NCBI RefSeq assembly: GCF_026914265.1
Contig: NC_069136.1
Coordinates: forward strand, 35,394,406 to 35,458,405
DNA: 64,000 nucleotides
Direction: 5' to 3'
Source: Mya arenaria
Lineage: Eukaryota; Mollusca; Bivalvia; Myida; Myidae
Shown here in pieces: positions 32,990 through 44,897 of the stretch. The notes beneath the pieces were generated by a model that searched no databases, was not told the DNA's origin, and saw only the letters and a program-made list of their open reading frames with translations. Every line of letters begins with the position of its first letter. Within the stretch, counting starts at the first letter, position 1. Made by a program: the position numbers and the translations under genes.

Positions 32990-33300
32990 GACGTGACAGG
33001 AGGTCGATTTCCGGCCTGGGCGTATACGAGTTTGCATCGTTGGTCGATGGTCACCATGTGACCAACCCGTGGTCTAGCTTTAAAACACATGACCGTCAAA
33101 CAATGGATCGCAGGTTCGATATCCCAAATGTGCATGGCGTCTTACATGACTGGAGTTAAACGGGGTCCCATGTGGCAGTGCTATACACTGATGTAAGTTA
33201 AAGAACTAGCTCTAAATAATGGTTAAAGTGTGTCATGTACATAACCATTGATTGTGTGTGTAAGTGCAGACTTACACTCTTTTAGTGGTCTATATTATGT
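32990..33300 (+). mobile_element. tRNA-derived SINE (22.65-kb type), old copy
   Basis: CCCGTGGTCTAGCTTTAAAA, B box GGTTCGATATCCC, then TAAACGGGGTCCCATG and AGTGCTATACACTGATGTA. A further B-box-like GGTCGATTTCCGGC lies just upstream at 33002, so two heads may be joined. Confidence 0.7.
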
Positions 33301-34220
33301 TGTGTAAACTACCCACGAACTGGGTCAGCCACTGTCTATATTAATCGATTTCCCTAATAACAATCAATAACGGATCACTGCTGATTTACTAAGAAATACT
33401 TCTTACTCTTTGGACGAAGTATAATGTTGACCACTAACAATGTTTACATTCTGTCCGTGCATCGCTATGCTCCCCATGCTAAAATCTTACTGGGATCGAC
33501 GCACATTAATAGCCCGGCGTCCTTGTAAAATAAACTCTTACAAAACATAACTTCTTATTTACAAAGCTCTTGGTTTCGAAATATTTGTTACATAAAAACA
33601 TCTTATTAAAATAACTAATGACCTCATGTATATATATATCGCAAGTGTACGAACGCAGATGGCAGTGGCGTACCTAGCGTGACGCAAATACTCGAGCGCA
33701 TACTATTAAAAAAAACTGAAAAAATAACAAACGTTTCAATTGCGAAATTTGATGTAAAACCCCACCCCTTAACCGGGTTAGGCACAGTGGTACCCATTAT
33801 AGTCGAATTTATGACAATGGAACGTTTCAATTTTCATGATAAATGTTTCATCTTTGTTTGAATTTTACATGTATAATATATTAGCGTTTTTAAAGCACAA
33901 AAAGTCATGAAATATTGGCCAAATTGTACCTTCAAAATATTAATTCCCAGGAGAGGATTCCCGAAACACCCAACAAACTGGTTGCGAGTACATGCGAGTA
34001 CATGCTCTAGGTAACGGCCCTGGATGGCGATAGCACAATTGCATGTTTAGTGTTGTGTATAAATCAAACAGCAGAGGGAACATTCACCATGGATTCAACC
34101 GAGCTGTCAAACGCCTTTTTCGTATGTTTATTTACGGTCGTCAGAGTTTTTGTCTGCGGTTTTCATTCTTGTCATCATCACCATCAGCCCCATATATAGA
34201 CATGCAACCACAGAAAACCG

Positions 34221-34557
34221 CATTCGGAACTCCTCGGCCATTTTTTTCAAAAACAACCTCGGATGTATGCAGGTACATCAGTTGAAGTAGTTCGTAAAAT
34301 TTTGAATTATATCATTAATTAAATGTAGTGTTTTAGAGTTGTATTTATTGATCTAAAGTTTAAATTGATTGCCATTGAATTGTTTTTTTGCAAACATATT
34401 TAAGAATCCCAAGAGTAATGTCACAAAGTTTAACTGCTAAATAAAATTAATACGCGATCTACTTGCAGCGGACTTAAACGTACCACTTTTTGAGTATGTA
34501 AACCGTCCAAATACATCCGAGGTTGTTTTCGATAAAATGGCCGAGGAGCTCCGAATG
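34221..34557. mobile_element. Mutator-like MITE (family 2) with exact 9-bp TSD, type copy
   Basis: CATTCGGAACTCCTCGGCC to GGCCGAGGAGCTCCGAATG, inverted over about 45 bp including ACAACCTCGGATGTA/TACATCCGAGGTTGT. Flanked by AGAAAACCG at 34212-34220 and 34558-34566. A 9-bp duplication fits the Mutator superfamily. 337 bp, noncoding. Confidence 0.95.
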
Positions 34558-34566
34558 AGAAAACCG

Positions 34567-35480
34567 GTGACATCCGGAAATGTGGTCTGTTTGACTAAGT
34601 ACTCAATTAATGATTCACAAATGAATATGCTTAAGGTGCACATATATGTGTGTTTGCTTTAACTATGAATACAAATGTTTATGTAAAACTATGGTTTGAA
34701 AACTGTTCATAACAAGTGACATTTGTACGGTATATCATATGTTTATGTCACACATCACTAAACATAGGTTACAGCCTACTAAAAGCTATTTTTATTCATC
34801 CTGGTATCTATGAAATTGTCCAGTATATTCCTCATTACTTCAAAGGTGGTGTAAAGAGTTAATTTGCTCGCGCCTATTGGCTGCATTTTGGCTTGACCAC
34901 TGGCACCGGATTTTCAAACTTAAATTATTGTGTGTGTTTTTAAATCTTAAAATTCCAAGCTAAAAATTAAAATGCCAAAAATGTGAAAAAAAATGATTTT
35001 TTTTTTCATAAATATGCAAATAATTTGAGTTTTCAAAAACCGGTGCCAGTGGGCTTGACCCCATATCATTCCCCTTTAAATACAGCTTAAATAGGAGTTT
35101 AGAAACCGAAAAGGGGTATTTTACCTTCATTATACAACGATGTAAAAAGTCAATGAGAATTATCTCACCTCTCAGACGTAGCTGTGTAACAACGATGGAT
35201 GATTTCTAAAGCGTAAGATAATCGAGATAAGAGAAGAAAGGTGGATCAACCCGCTTAAATGGGGGCCAACCAGGCTCTGTGATCGTCACCTTGGAGCGGT
35301 TTCCCTGTATAACCCCCAGAAGAGACGCAGAGACCCAACTTAGACTACTAGTATATAGCCACGATTTAAGCTTGAGCGTTTATGGGAGGGTGCTGCACTA
35401 TTTTTTTGCAGCGACCTGTCCTTTTTGAAATCTGGCTAGAACCGTTAAAGCATTATATTCGGTAAGTGTCAGAGCCGTTA
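34567..35480. other. No assignable feature
   Basis: AT-rich. Near 34868-35057 the phrase CACTGGCACCGGATTTTCAA and its partial reverse TTTTCAAAAACCGGTGCCAGTG frame about 160 bp, possibly another small inverted-repeat element. Confidence 0.45.
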
Positions 35481-35489
35481 TACATTGAA

Positions 35490-35665
35490 TTCCACTATTA
35501 CTAACTTTGTGTGGGAGCCCGGGGAACCACGAAGGAAACCAACTTGCCCGGTGTGACGACCATAAACCTAACTCACATACGCCCGTACCAAGAATTAAAC
35601 CCGAGGAATCAAATGCGTTTACCGGACAAACCATCAATACTATCGTCTCGTAAAACATCGCGAAA
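35490..35665 (-). mobile_element. tRNA-related SINE (CCGGGTACTCC family), diverged
   Basis: Minus strand: B-box-like GGGTTTAATTCTTGG, GGGCAAGTTGGTTTCC and TTCCCCGGGCTCCCACAC. Confidence 0.65.
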
Positions 35666-36169
35666 GTGATTAATGTCGTTTTTTAATAACTAAAAATCGT
35701 TTTAAAAGAAATAAGTATATACAAATGTATACACTCCTTGAAATATGACACCGCCTTTCAAGTATAACAATTAAAAATATCAGTCATGCACGATTATTTA
35801 AGAAATCATGCGGATGTCGTTTAACAATCCTTGCATAATTTGAAAAACCAGGGAAATCTGACTTCCAAGTATCACATTAGTATTCCATTTAGAATGCAAA
35901 TACTTTTAATTGTGTATTGAATAATTAATGTTCGCCTAGGAAAAAGCAGATTACATGGCATCCAGTTCCCCCTACCCTACGCCTACCCCTCCCCTTACAT
36001 AATTTATGGTAGTATGTCAGTGTCTTTTATATTGGGGAAAATGCGCCATTTTGATTGAAATAAAGAACAACAAGCTTGGCTGGAAAATATAAGAAAGCTA
36101 TAAAAAGAATGAGAACGTAAAATATGGTTTATATCTTTAAGAATACACCAACTATGCCAACCAAAAGTG

Positions 36170-36495
36170 ATATGAGGGTCCGGTCCCTTGGCCTAAAAAT
36201 ATATTTGGTTTGGGTTACCCGCCCCTACCCTACCGTTGTTATAGTCCGTTAGTAAAAAAAAAAAAAAAAAAAAATATTTTGAAAGTGTGTTTTAATATGT
36301 ACTTTTAAAACTTTAATGCTTGATACAGAACATACCTTTAACACCATTCTCCAATGAAGAAAATAACGTTCTTATATAAATCCTAACGAAAAATAAAAAT
36401 AAAAGCCTACCTATTCTACCTGTTTTTGAAAAGTATGTGACCATAACCAAAAAATATATTTTTGGCCCTATCAAAAATATATAATCAATAAAAAA
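36170..36495. mobile_element. Palindromic AT-rich MITE (family 5)
   Basis: Left TTGGCCTAAAAATATATTTG, right ACCAAAAAATATATTTTTGG; a poly-A run lies in the middle. Related copies at 56490-56775 (reverse) and 62300-62600 share ACACCATTCT, CTACCTATTCTACCTG and TTTTTGAAAAG. Confidence 0.7.
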
Positions 36496-36854
36496 AATAA
36501 TAAAAAATTAGGAGTATTATTTTTTCAAAATAAGCATGTTAAGCACTGGCCATATTGTAGTCCAAAATTGGTTAGAGCACTGAAATCACATAATGAGAAG
36601 CACTGCATTTCTTTTGTATGAAAACGAGGGGGATGCTTTTTGAACAACAGCCGTTAATGTGCAAACATTGTATCGTATTGAAGACCTATCTTTACCGATA
36701 AAATGTCAAGGACGTAAAACAGCACTACCCACCACCCCCAACCCCCCACCCCCACCCTGCGTAAGTGCGAACATTATAATGGATTTAAGAAAAGAACAAC
36801 TTATTTACGGGCAAATGTAAGTGCTGCTAGTAAAAACGGCAAGTAGGGCTAGGA

Positions 36855-37160
36855 TTGTTTTCAAATCTCGACCGTGAAACTGCGAATGTATTACCATGTT
36901 GCACAGCACAACACTTAACTTTATCAGAAACGAGTGTTGTATTTCCGCGGACAGGGGTTTGTAATGTGGGAAGGATGTCGTACACGGCCGCTACAGGCGG
37001 CAACACACCTCCCGGCCTTTTAAGGTGTGCGCCCGACACGTGTAGGTCGCAACGGAACAGGCAAACTGTATTACTCCGCAACCACACTTTACAATGTAAA
37101 AGGAGGAAGACATTGCCCCGGCCAAAAACCGACACAGAGAAAACCGCAATAATGTTCATA
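36855..37160. other. GC-richer island of unknown role
   Basis: Stands out from AT-rich surroundings and is open in long frames on both strands (115 codons each). The translations match nothing I recognise. It could be a promoter or noncoding first exon of FAM43 (minus strand, about 9.5 kb upstream of the start exon), an unrecognised exon, or a repeat. Confidence 0.3.
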
Positions 37161-37189
37161 AAACGCTGTATCATTGCTATTATTGTTGA

Positions 37190-37435
37190 ACAGAATGGTT
37201 GATGTTGTAGTATTTGTTGTTGTTATAGTTGTTTATGTTGTTATTGCTGCTGCAGTTGAGGTTGTTAATGCTGTTGTTCAGGTCGTTGATGATGTGTTGT
37301 CGTCGTTGGTTTTTCTTGCTGCTGCTGCTTCTGCTGCTTCTGCTGTTGTTGTTGTTGATGATGTTGTTAACGTTTCAGAAGTCCAGGACCTTGTGTTCAT
37401 TGTTGTTGTTGTAGTTGTTTTGTTGGTGCTGTTGT
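37190..37435. repeat. GTT/GCT-rich compound microsatellite
   Basis: Degenerate GTTGTT, GCTGCT and GATGATGTT runs produce hydrophobic repeat-like open frames (poly Val/Leu) that are not credible proteins. Confidence 0.85.
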
Positions 37436-38846
37436 TTCGGAGATCCAGGACCTTGTTTTCGAGAGTTTTCTCGTTTGTGGCGTGAATATCGCAGGAAAAC
37501 CTGGACAAACAAGCTTGACACACCAAGGGCTGTAACAGGAGTCGTCAACACTGACAAATGAAGTAAACTAGAAAATGAGACGGGTTATTTTTTTCGCGAA
37601 GAAGTATACATCTAATATCTGATGATATTCTTTACATATATCTATAGCGGCTAGCCTATATAGGTGAAGTGATGGCTATAAAAATACATCGTTTAATATC
37701 TAGGTAACAATAACTTCCTCGGTTCTTCCATACATCTTCATTATTTGCCTAGAAAAACACGTAACAATCTGTGTTTCACTTCCGGTTTCAACGTAAATGT
37801 CTGCGTTGCAGACGAAAAAACCTCACCGTTATTTTTAATCTCTGTAATGGATATTATTTGTAATGATTTAATATTTCTGTAATGTAACACTGATTTATTC
37901 CAGGCGTCTGGTAAACACATTATTTCTCTCCGGAATTGAATATCATTTACTTCAGCCCGGGATTTATTTTTGCGATAAACATTCATTTGCATGAATACAC
38001 TAGCTGACAATGATAAATAAACGCCGCAATTTCTATCAAAATGATTTCATCTCTGACAAACATATCATCATTTATAGTTTCATACTTTGAGTACGTCATG
38101 CGACATTATTATCAAAACGCTATTACATTCTATGGGGCGGGCCCTATTTGTGTAGGTTGGGGTATCAGTTTCGAAGAGGGAAAGGTATATTGAGATACAG
38201 TGATTTTTCTTGGTGCAATTTTCTACCATCTAAAGACTGTTTATTCCTTGTTAAAAGATGTTCATTCCCCCCTCCCCCCCCCCAAAAAAAAAAACCCCAC
38301 AATAACAATACATTTTCCTAACTCAATAAATTGTTAGGTACAGATCTGATGATGTTAATAAATAAAAAAACGCAATTTATCTCTTAAAAAAGTAAGATAA
38401 TCACGATAAAATCAGCTCTTCAATAGTAAAATGTATGCAGAAAAAAGCAAAACACATTTATATTGGCTCTGATAATGCTGTTTTGGACTTATTTTTGTAC
38501 TTTTTACAATGTCGAAAAAAAATCCCAATTTGGAAGGCGCAGGCGGTAAAAATAATTCCAATCAACACTTGCAAACTAGTATACGATGCGAGTAAAATTG
38601 TGAACTTGACAAGTACCATGGGCATAGGGTCACTAGAGTCGACAATCTGTTATCAAAAATGCAAATAAATCTGGCGACGACTGTATGATACCGCAATGAT
38701 GTCAATATAAGGTCAAGCATAAAAGACGAGGGTACATACCACGATACATCAATCCAGACGACCTAGCCTCACGAGTCCCGTTAAGGAGGACAGCAGTAGA
38801 GATATTGATTCAAACGCCCAAACAAGTGTGGTGAATGAGGGGTATC

Positions 38847-38847
<1 letters not shown>

Positions 38848-38877
<30 letters not shown>

Positions 38878-38955
38878 CTTCTTCTTCTTCTTCTTCTTCT
38901 TCTTCTTCTTCTTCTTCTTCTTCTTCTTCTTCTCCTCCTCCTCCTCCTCTCCTCG
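38848..38955. repeat. CTT microsatellite, about 28 units, with CTC extension
   Basis: A pure polypyrimidine strand of about 85 bp of CTT, followed by TCC units. A mirror-symmetric polypurine/polypyrimidine tract of this kind can form triplex DNA; the open frames of poly-Phe, Lys and Arg are artefacts. Confidence 0.96.
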
Positions 38956-39015
38956 TCCCCATCCTCCTCCTTCTTTAATATACTTCCCTTCAACCACGAG
39001 GAGAATAACAGTCAA

Positions 39016-39044
39016 GAACAACAACAACAACAACAACAACAACC
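39016..39044. repeat. AAC microsatellite
   Basis: About nine AAC units. Confidence 0.9.
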
Positions 39045-39784
39045 GTGCTGTGTTGAGCCATCTCGTTGGAAGTGTTGTACGTTGACGGTAACATGTACTG
39101 CACGAGCATTTAGCCTTATGCAACGTTATGATGTAGATGTGATGGAGCACGACAGTTCACGGGAAAAAACACACAGTGAATGTGATGTTAACTACCATGA
39201 CGCAATGAATTTCTAAATTATTTCAAGACTACGTTCTGTATAAGTGCTTCTTTTTATTGCGTATGTTTTAAGTATGTCTCTGAACATCTTGCGTCGCGAA
39301 ACACGTGCACAAATGTCGTCTGCTGCTTCCAGCACGTGCCTCCTTCCGCACGGGTAACAACCTTCATGGGTTGAACCTGACACCGTTTTCACCACGAGGA
39401 TCGAGAAATTGTCGGCCAATTTCCACCTTTTCCAGAAAAAACGTTGCCACATTCTAAGCACTTAGCAGCCCGTCTTGGTTACGTCTATGAAAACCAACTA
39501 TCCTGCCATTATCCATTGTGGCACCGGCAACAGTGAGAGAGGTTCACTCCTGTTTGGTTGAGGCAATGTGCACAGACAGGATGTAGTCAACTGGGTGATA
39601 TTAAGACCTAGAGTACTGGTTCTTCAATGCCCGCCAGTTTTTTTTTTTTTAAACTGACACAGGATACACAGTTAACTTTACTTCCGGGGGGGGGGCGCTC
39701 TCGCAAGATGCCGAGAGTATTTTTATCGGCAGATTTTGTCGAAATTTGGTCGAACCTGCGACCCTGAGTTGCCCGGGAAGTATG

Positions 39785-39885
39785 TTACCACCGAACCAAT
39801 GGAAATTTCTTAAACCTCCGAACCAATGGAAATTTCTCAAACCTCCGAACCAATGGAAATTTCTTAAACCTCCAAAAATTTCACA
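39785..39885. repeat. 27-bp tandem repeat, about 3.5 units
   Basis: CCGAACCAATGGAAATTTCT and AAACCT recur at a 27-bp spacing. Confidence 0.9.
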
Positions 39886-40189
39886 AACCTTTGCTCTTAA
39901 GAAAGGAAATTTCGCGACGTGTTCCTTTTTTCAAGGGACATTAAGATTTAAATATTAAAACACAGAAAATTTAGCTTAAATAAGATTCATTTCTTAACAA
40001 ACAGAACGCACCTGTGTATTAATGTCCCATGATTAAAGCAAAACTAAGCAATTAAGACACCATTAAATGTAATGTTTCCCTTCAAAGAATAGCAAATGGT
40101 TTTCAGAAAGAGAACGTCCCAAAACAGAACACACCTACACGTATCGGCCTCTTGTGGTTCAGATTAAAAAGGGGGACCAGGGGATGTAT

Positions 40190-40612
40190 TCAATAAAAAC
40201 ACTTAAGATTTAAAATTCATTAACAAAAACTTAGAATAAACTTAAGTTTTAAGAAAAGAATCATCGTGTTTTTTTTTATCGCTTCCAAATCTTGGCTTAT
40301 AAAATGACAGGAATCACTCGGATAAGGCTAAGATATAGCGAAAAAACTTCGACTCAACTTGAATATAAGAGTAGAATCTAACCTCAATAGTAGAATCTGA
40401 GTGTTATGATTGGCTCTCACAAATAATTGACTAATAGAATGACAGGAAACATTTGGATAAGGTTAAGATTTTGAAAAAAAAAATTGAGTTAACTTAAATT
40501 TAAGAGCAGAATCAAAACTTTAGAAAAGAATCTCCGTGTTTTGATTCATGGCTCTTACAAATAATTGACCAATAGAATGAAAGGAATGACTAAGGATGAA
40601 TGAATACTGGAT
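40190..40612. mobile_element. Family 4-related MITE with three internal modules
   Basis: Starts GATGTATTCAATAAAAAC and ends GGATGAATGAATACTGGATG. The module TTGACCAATAGAATGAxAGGAA occurs three times in variant form. Confidence 0.6.
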
Positions 40613-41409
40613 GGACCTTATTTTACAGACGCATTATATATGCATGCCATACATGTCTGTTTCGAATTTGTCACATTACAATACAGTTAAAATACAGTAG
40701 TATATATGTATTCAAGCTCGTTCCCATATTTGGTGAACAAAGGTTACAGTGAAATGAATATTCTGATACAAAGTTTCACTAGCCTAAAGTTTGTATTACA
40801 ACTATGGTGGATCGAACTAAACAATGTTTTGGGCTATGCACGGCCGTAAGCATGTGGAACGAATTAAATAAAAGTTAGCAGGGGTTTTGTTTGTTTAACT
40901 TAAAGGCGATAAAGATCTCGCTTAAAGCATATATAGCTATCGCGGGATCATGGTTGTATTTGAATGATATAACAAAACCTACTATGTATACAAGTACTTA
41001 ATGATATTGATCTGCGGGCATTCATTCATTGATTGCTACTCTAGTGTGTTTCAGTTTGTTTTCTACTTATACAGAAGAACGCTTCAATTCAAACTAAGTT
41101 GTTAAATACTGGGTCAATCTGGTAACAGGCTAAACCCCCTTGAAACTGCATAACTGACCGGAACGGTAGGACAATGGAATTAGGTAAAGGGCCAAGCTGC
41201 TTAAGCTGCTACTCGAAGACGGTTTCGTTTTTTGGGGGCGGTTATTTTTCAAAATTTTACGTTTATCGACTCTGACGAATGCATCAAAAATAGATTCATA
41301 ATTATCTAGTTTATTTCAGTCAGCCTATTTTCTTCACCCAGGTTTAAAACTAGTGTCAAAAGTAAACGATAGCATTTACGTAAAAAGTCCACTCTGATTT
41401 TATTGTATC
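40613..41409. other. No assignable feature
   Basis: AT-rich noncoding sequence. Confidence 0.4.
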
Positions 41410-41675
41410 CAGGTGCGTAGCTGCCTATACGCGAGTACGCGGCTGAACATATATATAATTCTGACTAAAAATATCAGACAAAGTTGCAGTATGCTTACTC
41501 GACTACATGGTCCTTATTAAAATATCCATTTTCCAGTACTTAAAAAGCATCTCAGCACGCCCACAATGCACCAGATTGCACTATGGTTTTAACAAAGATC
41601 CGAAGGGGGGCATGCCCCCGAATCCCTGTAGCACAATTATAATTCCACATGAATAGAGGGCTAGCTACGCCCCTG
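41410..41675. mobile_element. hAT-like MITE (GCGTAGCT family)
   Basis: Left CAGGTGCGTAGCTGCCTA, right GGGCTAGCTACGCCCCTG. Interior CACAATGCACCAGATTGCAC and GGGGGGCATGCCCCCGAA match the inverted copy at 55868-56098. Confidence 0.75.
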
Positions 41676-42127
41676 GTCTCATAAACTCAACTTGCATACA
41701 CGTTCATGTGGTTGTAACTGCGCTGTATTTGAGGGTGTGGGGTATAAGGGAACCAAAAGGGGGATGAAAACCAACTTATGCATTATTCAGTTATGCAAAC
41801 TCTCAAAATGGTTCAGATTTATTTTGTTTACGTATGCTACGGATTGATAATACAGGAGTATTCGGAAGCGAAGTAAGAAGGGGACTGTCTGGCTTTGGGA
41901 TTTGGTCTTTGTAGCATCCACTAAACATGATCGTGAGAGAAGGGATCATCGGATGTATTTGCTATTGTTTTGATATTTAGAGTGAAAATATGATGGAATA
42001 ATATTGAGGAATTATATTAAACGCGATATATCGTATGTTCTAAACTATGAACCACTGACCAATGGCAAATCTATGATCCTTATCTTGGTTAACGGTCTCA
42101 CTATGTAAACTATGTGTGAACCTTCTC

Positions 42128-42255
42128 CAATTATGGTACGACTTTGTGTTGGTACGAAATTGCGTTGGTACCAATATGTTGGTACGATTTTTGTTCGTGG
42201 TGGTACGATATTTTCGTGTTGATACGTTTCCATGTTGGTACGACTTCGTATCAGT
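42128..42255. repeat. Degenerate GTTGGTACGA repeat
   Basis: GGTACG or a one-base variant occurs seven times at about 15-21 bp spacing. Too irregular for a simple minisatellite. Confidence 0.75.
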
Positions 42256-42299
42256 TCTCTTGTAATCATGAGAGTCTGTAGGTTCTAATGATCCACTAA

Positions 42300-44640
42300 A
42301 CGTATGGCAGGGTTGATATCATCAAAACATGACAGTTCAATCCTTTTGTCCCTATAGTTATTTGTACTAATTGTCAGACTCAGCTGCCGAGAGTCAAGTT
42401 GGAACTACAGACACACCCAGACAGCTGTTGGGTCAATCTTTCAACTTCATTCCAGCATACATGTACGTGAACGGCTACATTCAACAGTTTTAGAAGTTTC
42501 AAATAGAATTTGCACTTTAATAAATACCGATTCATAAACTGCAGCTACTAGAGACCATTTTCTGGCCCGTGCATTGTTGTGTGTATAATTACGTCTACTG
42601 TTCGTTGGGTTATATTGTATGCAAGCATTATTTAAATTATTGTTACGTAAGAATTATGCAATGTCGCTAGTACAAAGCCTAGGGGATATTTATAAATGAG
42701 AAAGATAAGGTTTTCTAAAGTATTAAGCCTTAATTCATCGACTGTATGACAAGTTCAAACAGTAAAGTATTAACCATGAGAATGCGTGCTGTTTTAGGAT
42801 AAACATTTTGGCAGAGGAAAAAAACTTCCTTCTTAAAATAATACAAAAACGTAGGGTTAGTAAGACAATCCTTAAAGCTAGATGCAATTAGCTATTTAGT
42901 GGTCCGTATATGGATAATAAAAATCAGATAATAATATCTAAACAATTTAATTGTAAATGTGTACCTGTTTATTCCCGTGTGAACGAACAGGCGAGCTACT
43001 GTGTCTCACCTGTCTATCCGATATGTCAAATATAGACTTGTAAACTAATTATCACCTAATTTTGTATATTCACTACATCACTTTTTCGATTGAACATGTA
43101 CACAAATCTCTCTGGATTTTGTAAAATCCACACAAAGAAGCAAATATTTCAAATATTCAAAATTTGCCAATTATCCACGAAGTCAGATTGTGATCAAATT
43201 GTATACTATTTACGGTTCAACGATAGTATCGTATTTAGTAATATTTGTATATCCACTTTTAAAAACATCACAACACCTGTATTATAATTCCCTTTAAAGC
43301 ACAGTAATGGCGGTATAAATCCAAGTTTAACCTTTGATGAGGGTCCGAATGTTTTTAAATAGCACTAAACTCAGGATATGTCTAAAGAAAATCCACTGTC
43401 ACTTCACAAAATAGCCTTGCTCGATAATTTACCTGTATTTGGTTATAAATAAATCAACATTCAGGAAATAGCTTACCTTGTGTATCACATGACCAAATGA
43501 TAAGCAATGATTGGTCGGAGTTGACAGGCTGTCGGATATGCTCTGCATTTATCGGCTATTATCATACCGGTGACAAGTTACCTGTCGTCTGGTTTCAGTT
43601 TTGCACAGCTAATGAAGACATGAATGGTACATGATGGAAAATGGATTGGTACGTTAGATTTACTTACAGAACCATATTCTTGTTTGATGTTGGTCTCCTC
43701 ATTAAAAGAAATCAATCAAACTTGACCAAACATATTAAAGCCTAAAGTAAATTGAGGAAGAGTTAAATTAAAATTTTCTATGGCAACAGATCGATTGATT
43801 TAGATTTGATATTCCGAAACAATTTTAAGAAAAAAATCATCAAATTGATGTAATTGTAACTTTGTTGTCAATTAATTTAACCATTAATAGTTCGTATTTT
43901 TGGAATAAAAACGTTAAGAGCATTCTTTTAACTTGAGCGAATGCAGAAAACGTTTGTGATTCTTTGCCCGAGAAACATCTTCTCCGATAAGCGCGGGGTT
44001 TACTTTTACCGTACGGGAACCGTACCATACATTTTCATATGCCAAGTCTGCTCATCATGATAACATAGGTTATGATACTCCGGGGTGTTGAGGATGAGTC
44101 TGCAATAAGTAGCTAACGGGATTCGTCTTATATAGATTCTTCTTGCAATGGGATTGAGGACGAACTCCGATGCATTTTAAACAGGTGCTTGTCCAGGATT
44201 TGACGCTAGTGCGGACAGTAACTTTCGTCGTCGGATAACCCCGAAACCCTTTTTGCGATGTTTTATTTGTATGGTTTGAAATGGAAAAAGGTACTGTGGT
44301 TGCCGACAATGATTACATAGGTACATTGTTTTGTATACGTGCGATAAGCTACAATCCACCAGAATATGTTTAATTCGGACCTTCGGGCTTCAACTATTGT
44401 TGTACTTATATAACTAGTACCTCAATATGTATTGGTTATTGTTTATTTGGAGTTCGTTATGGAAAGTCATAATTCATAAAGACATAAGTTAAAGTATAAT
44501 GCAATGTAATGGTTGAAATAGTTTTTTATTTACTGACAGAACCCACCCCATGTTCCTTCCTCTGTCATATACATGTATACGCGTAGCTTAAGAAACTGAA
44601 GCAAAATTGATACATGTATATAATTATGTTAATTTGTAGT
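42300..44640. other. No assignable feature
   Basis: AT-rich with only short unrecognised open frames. Confidence 0.4.
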
Positions 44641-44643
44641 TAA

Positions 44644-44897
44644 CAGGGGCGGCGCCAGGATTGGATGTTAGAGTGGGCGTACCATATGGGAGTAACATTT
44701 TGACTTGCACCCATCTCTCAGCAGCGGGTGAGTTCGACAATGAACAAGTTCAAGTCTGCAATGGTGCATTTTGGGCGTATTTCATTATGTTCTCATGAAT
44801 TGAAATAAAAAGTAAACGTTATAATTAGACGAGTTTAAACTTAAGACGAGTTAAGGGGGGTGCGGATGCCCCTCCCCCCACTCTGGAGCCGCAAGTG
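44644..44897. mobile_element. hAT-like MITE (GCGGATCC family)
   Basis: CAGGGGCGGCGCCAGGATTG at the left, GGAGCCGCAAGTG at the right, and TTAGAGTGGGCGTACC inside. Confidence 0.6.

Noticed and set aside
37174..37485. 103-codon Val-rich membrane-like frame
   Set aside because: Produced by GTT/GCT microsatellite sequence; low complexity and no other support.
38781..39150. Poly-Arg, poly-Lys and poly-Phe proteins
   Set aside because: Translations of the CTT microsatellite in different frames.
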